From Chryseobacterium sp. PMSZPI (lineage in GTDB: Bacteria > Bacteroidota > Bacteroidia > Flavobacteriales > Weeksellaceae): 64,000 nt of DNA. The notes under the pieces are model-generated. The model was given only the letters and a program-made list of their open reading frames with translations, had not been told where the DNA came from and did not search any database. The first letter of the stretch is position 1. Every line of letters begins with the position of its first letter. The stretch is taken from positions 1 to 64,000 of the forward strand of contig NZ_PIZV01000004.1 of the NCBI RefSeq assembly GCF_002835665.1, read 5' to 3'. Made by a program: the position numbers and the translations under genes. Below are positions 7,024 to 15,019 of this stretch, one piece after another.

Positions 7024-9417
7024 TTAGTTTCTTAATGGTTTTCCATTTTGTAACATGTACTGAATTCTTTCCAAAGTCTTTCTTTCACCACAAAGTTGAA
7101 GGAATGTTTCTCTTTCAAGGTTCAATAAATACTGTTCTGTAACAACTGTTGGTTCAGATAAATTTCCACCTACCATTACGTTGGCTAGTTTGTCTGCAAT
7201 TTTTTTGTCGTGTTCGGAGATATACTTTCCTGTTAACATTTGGTCTGTTCCTACGTAGAACATTCCTAATGCATCTTTACCAAGAACTTTTACCTTTTGC
7301 TCGATAGGTTGAGTATATCCTTGCTCTGCCAATAGTTTTGCTACTTTTTTAGCTTCTGCAATTTGTCTGTTTTTGCTTACGGAAACGATGTCTTTACCTT
7401 TTTCAAGGATTCCCATATCATAAGCTTCATAGGCAGAAGTGGCTACTTTACCCATTGCAATATTCATGAATGCATCACGAAGTCTGTTGTTTTTAACATC
7501 ATCGTTGTGGAATTCTCTTGAAGTTCTCAGAGTAAGTTCTTTAGTACCACCACCACCAGGGATTACGCCTACACCGGTTTCTACCAATCCGATGTAAGTT
7601 TCTGCTGCGGCTACTACTCGGTCTGCGTGCATGGTCATTTCGCAACCACCTCCTAAAGTCATTCCGTGAGGAGCTACTACTACAGGAATAGAGGAGTAGC
7701 GTACTCTCATCATTGATTTCTGGAAGTAAGCGATAGCCATATTTAAATCGTCCCAATCTTGCTCAATAGCCATCATTAGGATCATTGCGAGGTTAGCACC
7801 TACAGAGAAATTAGCACCTTGATTACCGACTACTAATCCATCGTATTCTTTTTCTGCTAAATCGATAGCTCTGTTTAATCCGTCAAGAACTTCGCCTCCA
7901 AGAGAGTTCATTTTTGAGCGGATCTCAAAGTTGATAATTCCGTCTCCTAGATCTTCAATAGAAGCTCCGGAGTTGCTCCAAAGTGTTTTATTTTTTCTGA
8001 TATTATCAAGGATAATGAATGCATCCTGTCCAGGAATTTTATTGTATGTTCCTGAGTTTTTATCAACGTAAATGCTTTGCCCTTCATCATTCACTTTGTA
8101 GAAAGTCTCTACGTTTTTAACCCAGTCTGAGACTTCGTAGCCTGCATCTTTAGCCAGTTCAATACCTTTTTGAACGCCTACTGCATCCCAAATTTCAAAA
8201 GGACCGTTTTCCCATCCGAAACCGGCTCTCATGGCGTCGTCTATTTTATAAACTTCGTCAGAAATTTCAGGTACTTTATGTGAAACATAAGCGAATAGGG
8301 CTCCTAAAGATTTCCTGTATAATTCACCTGCTTTATCTTTGCCACCAATTAATACTTTGAATCTGTCAATTGGTTTATCAATTGACTTTGTTAATTCAAG
8401 AGTAGGGAATGAAGATTTTCCTTGTAGTTCATATTCCAATGTATCAAGGTTTAATCCGTGAATTTCAGATTTTCCTTCTGCATTTTTCACTTTCTTGTAG
8501 AAACCTTGTTCCGTTTTTGAACCTAGCCATTTATTATCCATCATCTTCTGGATATAGCCAGGTAGAGCAAACACATCGTTAAAATCGTTAGCTTCGGCAC
8601 CACTTTGGCGAACACCATTGGCTACCATTACCAAAGTATCAAGACCTACAACGTCAGCTGTTCTGAAAGTGGCAGATTTTGGACGTCCGATAACAGGACC
8701 TGTTAATTTATCTACATCGGAAACAGTAAGTCCTAGTTTTTGTACATTATGAAGAAGATCCATCATTGAGAATACACCAATTCTGTTGGCGATGAAAGCA
8801 GGAGTATCCTTTGCTAAAACAGTTGTTTTACCTAAGAATTTTGCTCCATAGTTCATATAGAAATCAATGATTTCAGGATCTGTATCGTTTGTAGGGATAA
8901 TTTCTAATAAAGGAAGATATCTTACCGGGTTAAAGAAGTGTGTTCCTGCAAAATATTTTTTGAAATCCTCGCTTCTTCCTTCTGTTAACAGATGAATTGG
9001 AATCCCGGATGTATTAGAAGAAATTAATGTTCCCGGTTTTCTGAATTGTTCAATCTTTTCATATACAGACTTTTTGATATCAAGTCTTTCTACTACTACT
9101 TCAATAATCCAGTCTGTATTTTTTATTTTTTGTAAATCATCATCGAAATTTCCGACTTTGATTCTATCTGCAAACTTTGGTGAATAAAGAAGTGCAGGAC
9201 TTGCTTTTTTAAGTTTTTCAAAGTTTTCGGAAGCAATTCTGTTTCTTACTGCCTTGTCTTCCTTGGTCAAACCTTTTTTCTGTTCAGCTTCGGTCAGTTC
9301 AAAAGGGACAATATCCAAAAGTGACACTTCCACACCGATGTTGGCGAAGTGAGCCGCGATACCGCTTCCCATAATTCCTGAACCAAGAACCGTTACATGT
9401 TTGATTCTTCTTTTCAT
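7024..9417 (-). CDS. fadN: 3-hydroxyacyl-CoA dehydrogenase / enoyl-CoA hydratase, FadN-type
   Basis: A multifunctional beta-oxidation protein of 797 residues that hydrates trans-enoyl-CoA and oxidises the resulting 3-hydroxyacyl-CoA with NAD+. The order is dehydrogenase first: the NAD-binding Rossmann motif VTVLGSGIMGSGIA is at residues 9-22. The HCDH signature follows (GTHFFNPVRYLPLLEI near 160, then DTPAFIANRIG near 205), with a second HCDH C-terminal segment to about 460. The enoyl-CoA hydratase half lies around 490-700 (GANFSVGANL, APHGMTLGGGCE, ETGVGVIPGGGG). This order and length fit Bacillus FadN rather than Escherichia coli FadB, which has the hydratase first. It is the first enzyme gene after the MarR regulator. 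A transposase unit has been inserted 3' of it. Confidence 0.95.
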   Translation of the reverse strand: MKRRIKHVTVLGSGIMGSGIAAHFANIGVEVSLLDIVPFELTEAEQKKGLTKEDKAVRNRIASENFEKLKKASPALLYSPKFADRIKVGNFDDDLQKIKNTDWIIEVVVERLDIKKSVYEKIEQFRKPGTLISSNTSGIPIHLLTEGRSEDFKKYFAGTHFFNPVRYLPLLEIIPTNDTDPEIIDFYMNYGAKFLGKTTVLAKDTPAFIANRIGVFSMMDLLHNVQKLGLTVSDVDKLTGPVIGRPKSATFRTADVVGLDTLVMVANGVRQSGAEANDFNDVFALPGYIQKMMDNKWLGSKTEQGFYKKVKNAEGKSEIHGLNLDTLEYELQGKSSFPTLELTKSIDKPIDRFKVLIGGKDKAGELYRKSLGALFAYVSHKVPEISDEVYKIDDAMRAGFGWENGPFEIWDAVGVQKGIELAKDAGYEVSDWVKNVETFYKVNDEGQSIYVDKNSGTYNKIPGQDAFIILDNIRKNKTLWSNSGASIEDLGDGIINFEIRSKMNSLGGEVLDGLNRAIDLAEKEYDGLVVGNQGANFSVGANLAMILMMAIEQDWDDLNMAIAYFQKSMMRVRYSSIPVVVAPHGMTLGGGCEMTMHADRVVAAAETYIGLVETGVGVIPGGGGTKELTLRTSREFHNDDVKNNRLRDAFMNIAMGKVATSAYEAYDMGILEKGKDIVSVSKNRQIAEAKKVAKLLAEQGYTQPIEQKVKVLGKDALGMFYVGTDQMLTGKYISEHDKKIADKLANVMVGGNLSEPTVVTEQYLLNLERETFLQLCGERKTLERIQYMLQNGKPLRN

Positions 9418-9469
9418 ATGTAAATTTTTATTATTTATTGGGCATAAGTAATCATATGCTTATGATAAC

Positions 9470-9925
9470 TTATTTTCTGTTATTGAGTAATTCATTAGCT
9501 ATTTTCATGACTTCGGCCATTACCTCTTTGAAGGTTTCCATTTTCTCCGGAGCAATCTTTTCCATCACCTTTTTATTAAAGTTGACAACGACTTCCTTTG
9601 ACATATTTCTGGAGTTTAACCCCTTATCCGTAAGCTTAATGATCACCTCTCTTTTATCGGTAGTGGTCTTTTCCTTATAGATATATCCGTTATCTTCCAG
9701 AAGTTTAATGATTCTTGTTAAAGATGTAGGTTCTATAGCCATCTTAGGTCCAAGATTAGTACTTCGGGTCCCTTCTTTGGGATCAATTTTAAGAAGGGTT
9801 AGAGCTTGTACAGCTGTAGAATCGTGTTCCTGAGCCAATTCTGTATACATTTTTGAAACAGCCAACCAGGTCTGTTTTAAAATTAAATCTACGTTTTCTA
9901 TTTTTTCCTTGTTATTATCCATCAT
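9470..9925 (-). CDS. MarR-family transcriptional regulator of the fad operon
   Basis: A winged-helix MarR regulator of about 151 residues, with the DNA-binding part around GPKMAIEPTSLTRIIKLLEDNGYI and the wing in TTDKREVIIKLTDKG. It is the first gene of the minus-strand operon carrying fadN, fadA and fadE, so it very likely represses beta-oxidation genes and responds to acyl-CoA or fatty acids. The ligand is inference. A 34-bp perfect palindrome (9952-9985) lies 27 bases upstream of the start and covers a TAAATTTG promoter element, which fits autorepression. An upstream TTG could add eight residues, but it would lie inside the promoter element, so I chose the ATG at 9925; the ATG at 9922 is equally possible. 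Confidence 0.88.
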   Translation of the reverse strand: MMDNNKEKIENVDLILKQTWLAVSKMYTELAQEHDSTAVQALTLLKIDPKEGTRSTNLGPKMAIEPTSLTRIIKLLEDNGYIYKEKTTTDKREVIIKLTDKGLNSRNMSKEVVVNFNKKVMEKIAPEKMETFKEVMAEVMKIANELLNNRK

Positions 9926-9946
9926 TGATGCGCAAATGGTTTTACC

Positions 9947-9954
9947 CAAATTTA
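9947..9954 (-). promoter_or_regulatory. Putative -7 element (TAAATTTG) of the marR-fad operon
   Basis: On the minus strand this reads TAAATTTG, matching the Bacteroidota consensus TAnnTTTG, 21 bases upstream of the marR start. It overlaps the end of the palindromic operator at 9952-9985. No clear TTG -33 box is present at the usual distance. Confidence 0.5.
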
Positions 9955-9985
9955 GTAAATATTATGCATGCATAATATTTACTAA
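9952..9985. promoter_or_regulatory. 34-bp perfect palindrome, probable MarR operator
   Basis: The left half TTAGTAAATATTATGCA is followed directly by its exact reverse complement, 17 bp per arm without a loop. It lies directly upstream of marR and overlaps the -7 element. MarR dimers bind inverted repeats in such positions, so this is the probable autoregulatory operator for the fad operon. Confidence 0.85.
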
Positions 9986-10041
9986 CGTTAAATTTTGTTA
10001 ATAAGCTGATAATAAGTAGATTAAATTATATGACTAGCATA

Positions 10042-10061
10042 ATATTATGCATGCATAGTAT
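10042..10061. promoter_or_regulatory. Second, imperfect copy of the MarR operator
   Basis: ATATTATGCATGCATAGTAT is a 20-bp palindrome with one mismatched pair. It shares its core (ATATTATGCATGCATA) with the 34-bp palindrome 57 bases away. It may support cooperative binding or looping, or control an upstream start site. Confidence 0.7.
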
Positions 10062-10087
10062 ATGGAATGTGTAATGAAAATAAAGTA

Positions 10088-11011
10088 TTAATGAATGTTT
10101 TTAACGAAATTGATGATTTCTTCAAAAGATTCACATTGTTGTTTCGTGGAATCGTTAGTAATTATCCAAAATTTGTGTTGGAACTCAAAATGAAGGAAAG
10201 AAAGGTCTTTTGAGAAGTTTTTTTGAAGCAAAGAATACAACATTTCTTTGTAAACCTTCGGTGCTACAATATGTGGAGCTATAAAATTCTCGTTCATTTG
10301 AAATAAAGAAGCATTGGTGAGTTCTTCATGTTTCAGTAAAATATCTTCTACAATCCCGGCATGTAGTTGTGTAGCATTGATATACCATATTTTATCTGCA
10401 AACTCTTTAGCGAGTCTCCAGTCATGAGAAGAAAATAGAATAAGCTTATTTTGTTCTTTAGCCAGTTTTCTAAGAGTTTTAAGGATAATAATCTTATTTT
10501 TTTCATCCAAATGCGTTGTGGGTTCATCCAGAATAATAATGGGAGCATTTTGGGTTATAGCCCGTCCAATAAAAGCTTTTTGAAGATTTCCGTCTGAAAG
10601 ATTTTTAAGGAGGGTAGATTTGTATTGGATAAGATTCAATTCTTCAATAATATGGGAAACCTCTTCGCGATCTTCTTTTTTTAATTCAAAATAAAAAGGG
10701 TAATAGATATATTTTCCGAGCGAAATGAGATCTTCAACTGTATAATGCTGTGGAATGACTGATTTTGAAAAAACAATAGCAATATTCTCAGCGATTTCTT
10801 TTACAGAAAGCTTTTTTACATTTTTATCATTGATTAGAATTTCACCATCAAGCAAAGGAATCTGGTGGAGGATTGATTTAATCAGGGTGGTTTTTCCTAC
10901 ACCGTTATTGCCAATCAACAAACATACATCACCTAGTTTTAAATCTGCATTAGCATTTGAAATTAATGCTTTATTGTATCCGATATTAGCTTGTTTGATC
11001 TGTAGGTGCAT
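10088..11011 (-). CDS. ABC transporter ATP-binding protein, iron-complex/siderophore (FecE-type)
   Basis: The cytoplasmic ATPase of an importer for ferric siderophores, haem or cobalamin. Within 307 residues it shows Walker A (GNNGVGKTT, about 35), a Q-loop region, an ABC signature of the shape LSDGNLQKA (about 140), Walker B with the catalytic glutamate (IIILDEPTTHLD, about 165) and the switch histidine (FSSHDW, about 197). The last 65 residues form an extension beyond the normal ATPase core. Its partner is the FecCD-type permease at 11689-12660, transcribed in the same direction. The two are now separated by a GxxExxY gene and a repeat element. No substrate-binding protein is encoded next to them. 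Confidence 0.9.
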   Translation of the reverse strand: MHLQIKQANIGYNKALISNANADLKLGDVCLLIGNNGVGKTTLIKSILHQIPLLDGEILINDKNVKKLSVKEIAENIAIVFSKSVIPQHYTVEDLISLGKYIYYPFYFELKKEDREEVSHIIEELNLIQYKSTLLKNLSDGNLQKAFIGRAITQNAPIIILDEPTTHLDEKNKIIILKTLRKLAKEQNKLILFSSHDWRLAKEFADKIWYINATQLHAGIVEDILLKHEELTNASLFQMNENFIAPHIVAPKVYKEMLYSLLQKNFSKDLSFLHFEFQHKFWIITNDSTKQQCESFEEIINFVKNIH

Positions 11012-11083
11012 ATTTAAAATTGATTAAATGCAGGCGTAAATGCTTTGCAAAAGTACTGTTTTAAAAACAATGGACTTGGTTAA

Positions 11084-11461
11084 TTATAAATAATTAACGA
11101 CTCTTGTTACTCCATTTTTGAAAACATCAGATTGAAAATTAAGAAGTAGGCCTAGCTTACAATTTGTCATTTTTAAATAGGTTAAAAGCTGTGCTTTATG
11201 AATAGAATTTATATAATCAACAGTTTTTATTTCTAAAATTAGTTTATTTTCTACAATCATATCTAATCTGAAAGCATTTTCGATCTTTAAATCTTCATAT
11301 ATGATAGGGAGTAATTTTTGTTTTTCTACTAAAAATCCTGATCGGGTAAGTTCATAAAATATACATTCTTCATAAACGTGTTCAAATAAACCGGCTCCAA
11401 GCTTTTTATGAATTTTTAAGCCTGCATCAAAAACCACTCTTGATAATTCATTTTCTGTCAT
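11084..11461 (-). CDS. GxxExxY protein (PD-(D/E)XK nuclease-like)
   Basis: A 125-residue protein of the GxxExxY family, named after its conserved GLFEHVY motif (residues 24-30: G-x-x-E-x-x-Y). A nuclease-like core follows: FRLDMIVENKLILEIKTV around residues 65-85 has the D...ExK pattern of PD-(D/E)XK enzymes. The QLLTYLKMT segment is typical too. The function is unknown. The gene is preceded by a nested inverted-repeat element (11503-11676), and the two together split an iron-transporter operon, which suggests transfer as a unit. There is no obvious partner such as a methylase or antitoxin. Confidence 0.88.
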   Translation of the reverse strand: MTENELSRVVFDAGLKIHKKLGAGLFEHVYEECIFYELTRSGFLVEKQKLLPIIYEDLKIENAFRLDMIVENKLILEIKTVDYINSIHKAQLLTYLKMTNCKLGLLLNFQSDVFKNGVTRVVNYL

Positions 11462-11502
11462 TTATGTGTGTTTTAATATATAAATGTAATGAATTGTTGG
11501 AA

Positions 11503-11676
11503 AAACGCAAAGACGCAAAAGATTTATTATGTATTACGCATATTTTTAAGGCGCAAGAAAATCAAAGATTTTCAGTAAGGGGAATGGATAATTTTATGCG
11601 TTGCTAAATTTTATCTGAGATAAAATCCTTGCGCCCTAAAGCATGATATAGGTAAAAAACTTGCGTCTTTGCGTTT
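11503..11676. repeat. Nested inverted-repeat element upstream of the GxxExxY gene
   Basis: Outer arms: AAACGCAAAGACGCAA (11503-11518) and its exact reverse complement (11661-11676). Inner arms: GGCGCAAG (11550-11557) and CTTGCGCC (11628-11635). Two short hairpins lie inside: GAAAATC-AAA-GATTTTC (11557-11573) and ATTTTATC-TGA-GATAAAAT (11608-11626). The element encodes no protein and has the form of a miniature mobile or structured element. Confidence 0.85.
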
Positions 11677-11688
11677 ATCAACAAAAAA

Positions 11689-12660
11689 TCAAACCTTATT
11701 TTGCTTCAAAAGCATTCCTAGAATCACAGGGATTCCAAATACAGAACTTATTACATTCAGTGGGATTTGCGTTTTCTCTGCAATGACTGAGAAAAATAAC
11801 ATAATAAGCATTCCCAAAAACATATTCAGTATCCATTGTTGCCAAAGTTTGGATGGATTAAAGATCAATCTGCAGAAATGCGGAACAATAATTCCAATGA
11901 ATAAAATAGGCCCCAAAAATGCTGTGATAGAAGCCGAAAGTAGGGAAGAAGCTGCTATGATTAGAAGTTTTAAGTGCTTTAAATTAACTCCTAAACTTTG
12001 TGCATATGAAGTTCCCAGAGAATTCCCAATTAACGGTTTTATAGATTTGAAACAGAAAAATAATCCAATCAATACTAAAATAGATAATACATAAATCTGA
12101 TTCCTGGTGACCATATTATTGGCTCCGAAAGACCATAAAATATAGTTTTTCAGACTTTGATTCTCCGCATAAAATTGAAGTAGAGAAACAATAGCTCCTG
12201 CAAAAGCAGATACTAAAAATCCAAAAATAATGAGATACGATTTATCCTGAAACTTATTAGACATAGATAATAACACCAGCATCAGCAATAAGCTTCCTCC
12301 GATAGCCGATAAGCTTAAAAAACTATTTTGCAAAAATTCCGGAAGAGGGATATCGTGGGAAAAAAATATATAAAATGCCACTGATAGGCTGGCTACTGAA
12401 GTAATCCCCAATATATCCGGTCCGGCTAATGGATTTTGAAAATATTCCTGCATCAGAAAGCCTGAGGTTGGAATAGAAATGCCGGCTAATAACATTACCA
12501 ATACACGGTTGATACGGATTTCAGCAATCTGACTATGAGAAGTGTTTTGGAAAAAATCCTCAAAATTTAAACTTAAAAATCCTGTATTCAGATTGATCAT
12601 TGCGCTTACAATAATTGCAATCATTAATAATAAACACAGGATTTTAAATCTTTTTGACAT
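11689..12660 (-). CDS. FecCD-family ABC transporter permease (iron complex/siderophore)
   Basis: The inner-membrane channel subunit of a siderophore, haem or cobalamin importer. Its 323 residues contain about nine to ten hydrophobic segments, starting with a signal-anchor-like LLLMIAIIVSAMI. Family signatures are RINRVLVMLLAGISIPTSG, FQNPLAGPDILGI, SFGANNM, and GPILFIGIIVPHFCRLIF, the loop that contacts the ATPase. It is the first gene of the pair with the ATPase at 10088-11011. In related operons these two usually sit side by side; here 677 bases with another gene and a repeat separate them. The substrate is unknown. Confidence 0.92.
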   Translation of the reverse strand: MSKRFKILCLLLMIAIIVSAMINLNTGFLSLNFEDFFQNTSHSQIAEIRINRVLVMLLAGISIPTSGFLMQEYFQNPLAGPDILGITSVASLSVAFYIFFSHDIPLPEFLQNSFLSLSAIGGSLLLMLVLLSMSNKFQDKSYLIIFGFLVSAFAGAIVSLLQFYAENQSLKNYILWSFGANNMVTRNQIYVLSILVLIGLFFCFKSIKPLIGNSLGTSYAQSLGVNLKHLKLLIIAASSLLSASITAFLGPILFIGIIVPHFCRLIFNPSKLWQQWILNMFLGMLIMLFFSVIAEKTQIPLNVISSVFGIPVILGMLLKQNKV

Positions 12661-12686
12661 GATTCAGGAAAAAGGTCCGGATATTT

Positions 12687-13247
12687 TTATTTTAAAAAAG
12701 TTTCAATTTTTGAATTCAATACTTCTTCCGTCATCATTCCCAAATATTCGTCTGTTTTATTCCCTTTTCTCATGAAAGTGAAAGGAATAGAACCTCCGTC
12801 CCATTGCTTGAAATTATTAGAGAAAAAGTTTTGATCCAATTTTTGTCCGTCCAATAAAATCACATTTTTACCAAGATTGTTTTCTACAACAAAATTTTTA
12901 ACAGCTCCGTTCCAATCAGCTTTTTCATCAAGATTGATGAAGGTGAATTTTACAGGTTTATCTTTTAGCTCCTGCATTTTATTTTTAAAACTTGGGATTT
13001 CTCTCATACACGGTCCACACCATGTAGCAAAAAAATTAGTTACGTACAATGTATCATTATTTTTAGCTAAATGTTGTCCTACATTTTCAGGAGAAAGTTC
13101 TTTCGGAATATAGGTACTTGTTTCAGTATTTGTATCTTGAACTACAGAAAGAGAATCTGTCGTTGCATTAGCATCTGTTTTTTGGCCTTCTTTTTTGCAG
13201 CTGTAAAGTGCAGTTAGGATCAACGCTGATAAAATTATCTTCTTCAT
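12687..13247 (-). CDS. TlpA-like thioredoxin-fold lipoprotein
   Basis: A 186-residue periplasmic disulfide oxidoreductase. The N-terminus has a lipoprotein signal with lipobox LYSC (cysteine 16), followed by a polar spacer of about 30 residues. The thioredoxin fold carries the active site TWCGPCMRE (about residues 74-82) and the cis-proline region GSIPFTF near 155. Enzymes of this kind keep periplasmic cysteines reduced, for example in cytochrome c maturation or stress defence. Transcription starts only about 33 bases from the divergent ferredoxin-reductase gene, so both promoters share a very short region. It could instead be read together with the permease downstream on the same strand (gap 26 bases). 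Confidence 0.88.
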   Translation of the reverse strand: MKKIILSALILTALYSCKKEGQKTDANATTDSLSVVQDTNTETSTYIPKELSPENVGQHLAKNNDTLYVTNFFATWCGPCMREIPSFKNKMQELKDKPVKFTFINLDEKADWNGAVKNFVVENNLGKNVILLDGQKLDQNFFSNNFKQWDGGSIPFTFMRKGNKTDEYLGMMTEEVLNSKIETFLK

Positions 13248-13280
13248 AAATTATTTTTTATCTATTTTTGAATTGAAGTT

Positions 13281-14405
13281 ATGGAACAACAAATCTATAA
13301 AGGGAAACTGATACAGTTTCATCCGTTAAAAATAGCGAAAAAGGAAGAGCTGACCAAAAATACTTTTTCTCTGGAGTTTGAAATTCCGGAGAGCTTGAAA
13401 GATCATTTTAAGTTTGAAGCAGGGCAATTTGTCAGTGTAAAATTTCAATCACATGGTAAAGAGGTTATTAATGATTATTCGATGACTTCAGCCCCGTATG
13501 AAAGAAAAATAAGCTTGGGAATAAAAGTAAATTCACCGAAAGGAGCTACAGCGCAGCTATTTAAAAATTACAACGTTGGAGATGTGCTACTTGTAAGTGA
13601 GCCTGCGGGAAGATTTACCTTAGTGACCAAACCAAGTGAATTCAGAACAATTGTTGCATTTGCTGCAGGAATTGGGATTACACCGATTTTAAGTCATTTC
13701 AAAAATATTCTTCATAATGAGCCAAGAACGAGATTGTTTTTGTTTTTTGGGAATAAAAGCTCGGAAGATTTGACCTATAGAGTGCAATTGGACAATCTTG
13801 CCAGAACATGTGGAGACAGACTTCAGATTTTTTACTTTTTCTCGCAGGAAAAAACGGCTGATCAGTTTTTCTATGGAAGATTAGACGAAAAAAAATTAAA
13901 TCTCATTATCAATCAAATTTTACATTTGGATGATACTGATGAAGAATCTACGATTTGGGATGCGGTAGATGAAGTTTTGATTTGTGGAAAAGGGGAGATG
14001 ATCAAAACCTTAGCCAATGCTTGTTACCATCATGGAATTCCCAAAAAGAATATTCATTTTGAATTGTTTGAGGAGTTTAATGATGATATTTACCCTGTAG
14101 AAGTAGAATTTCCTCACATTGAAAATATTGAAGTAGAATTTACAATGTTGGGAAAAAATTACTCAACACAATTGCCGGACAATAAAGATAAAATATTACA
14201 ACAGCTTCTTATTCAGAAGTTTCCTGTACCTTACTCCTGCAAATCGGGAATTTGTGGAAGTTGTGAATGTTTACTGGAAGAAGGAGAGGTGGAACTGTTG
14301 GAGAATGAGTATCTTACGGAGAAAGAAGAGAAGCAGAGGCATATACTGGCTTGTATGTCTATTGTGAAAAGTAAAAAAATAAAGCTTAACTTTGATCTTA
14401 GTTGA
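13281..14405 (+). CDS. Ferredoxin--NAD(P)H reductase with C-terminal 2Fe-2S domain (PaaE-like)
   Basis: A 374-residue flavoprotein that moves electrons between NAD(P)H, FAD and a [2Fe-2S] centre. Domains in order: an FAD-binding barrel (about 10-110, with NDYSMTSAP as the flavin motif), an NAD(P)-binding domain (about 115-260, with AFAAGIGITPILS), and a plant-type ferredoxin domain (about 285-374). The four cluster cysteines are in CKSGICGSCECLL and LACMS. This is the architecture of PaaE and related oxygenase reductases. No oxygenase subunits lie nearby, so it is more likely a general reductase. The next gene overlaps its stop codon by four bases. Confidence 0.9.
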   Translation: MEQQIYKGKLIQFHPLKIAKKEELTKNTFSLEFEIPESLKDHFKFEAGQFVSVKFQSHGKEVINDYSMTSAPYERKISLGIKVNSPKGATAQLFKNYNVGDVLLVSEPAGRFTLVTKPSEFRTIVAFAAGIGITPILSHFKNILHNEPRTRLFLFFGNKSSEDLTYRVQLDNLARTCGDRLQIFYFFSQEKTADQFFYGRLDEKKLNLIINQILHLDDTDEESTIWDAVDEVLICGKGEMIKTLANACYHHGIPKKNIHFELFEEFNDDIYPVEVEFPHIENIEVEFTMLGKNYSTQLPDNKDKILQQLLIQKFPVPYSCKSGICGSCECLLEEGEVELLENEYLTEKEEKQRHILACMSIVKSKKIKLNFDLS

Positions 14406-15019
14406 GAATTATTAAGAACATATTTAACTTAAGTTTCATATCAATAGAGCTGGGAATTCTATTGATATGCCTCTGTAATATCTGGGTTTTTGGATTGACT
14501 AACGGCCGTACTTATACCAAGATATCCAAAATACCACCAAGGGAAATTGCTTTAGTTTTAGGAACTTCTCCTAAAATGAAATCAGGGCAGTCTAATCCTT
14601 ATTTTACCAAAAGAATGGATGCGGCAGCACTTCTTTACCATCATGGAAAAATCAAAAAGATTATTGTAAGCGGGGAAAAGAGTAAAGGATATAATGAACC
14701 GGCTGCGATGAAAAACTATCTGGTGAATCAGGAAGGAGTTCCGGAAGATATTATTGTAGAAGATCCCAAAGGTTTCAATACATACAAAAGTATTTTGCGT
14801 TGTAAAGACGTTTATAAAAAGAAAAACGTGATTATTGTATCTCAGGGATATCATAATCTTCGTGCTCTGTTTTTTGCAAGAAATAATGATATGAATGCTT
14901 TAGGTTTTGATGCCCAGGATGTCACCAAACCTGAAAGTTTTTACAGAAATCAGGCGAGGGAAATCCTCGCCCGCGTGATTGCTGTAGTATATTTTATTTT
15001 AGGCGTTTCTCCGGATTAG
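14402..15019 (+). CDS. SanA/YdcF-family membrane protein (DUF218)
   Basis: A 205-residue protein with one N-terminal membrane anchor (LSFISIELGILLICLCNIWVFGL) and a DUF218 domain. The conserved signature includes LVLGTSPKM, RMDAAALLYHHGKIKKIIVSG, and VSQGYHNLRALFFA. Escherichia coli SanA is needed for full vancomycin resistance at high temperature and is thought to act on the envelope; the reaction is unknown. The start is a TTG that overlaps the preceding stop codon (TTGA), pointing to translational coupling with the reductase gene. No ATG is available before the membrane anchor. Its stop codon overlaps that of the convergent tamL gene. Confidence 0.85.
   Translation: MRIIKNIFNLSFISIELGILLICLCNIWVFGLTNGRTYTKISKIPPREIALVLGTSPKMKSGQSNPYFTKRMDAAALLYHHGKIKKIIVSGEKSKGYNEPAAMKNYLVNQEGVPEDIIVEDPKGFNTYKSILRCKDVYKKKNVIIVSQGYHNLRALFFARNNDMNALGFDAQDVTKPESFYRNQAREILARVIAVVYFILGVSPD

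Noticed and set aside
9926-9949. N-terminal extension of the MarR regulator from a TTG at 9949
   Set aside because: The extension overlaps the likely -7 element and lacks similarity to MarR proteins; the ATG at 9925/9922 fits the family.
11503-11676. CRISPR-like array in the nested repeat
   Set aside because: Repeats are inverted, not direct, and there are no regular spacers or cas genes.
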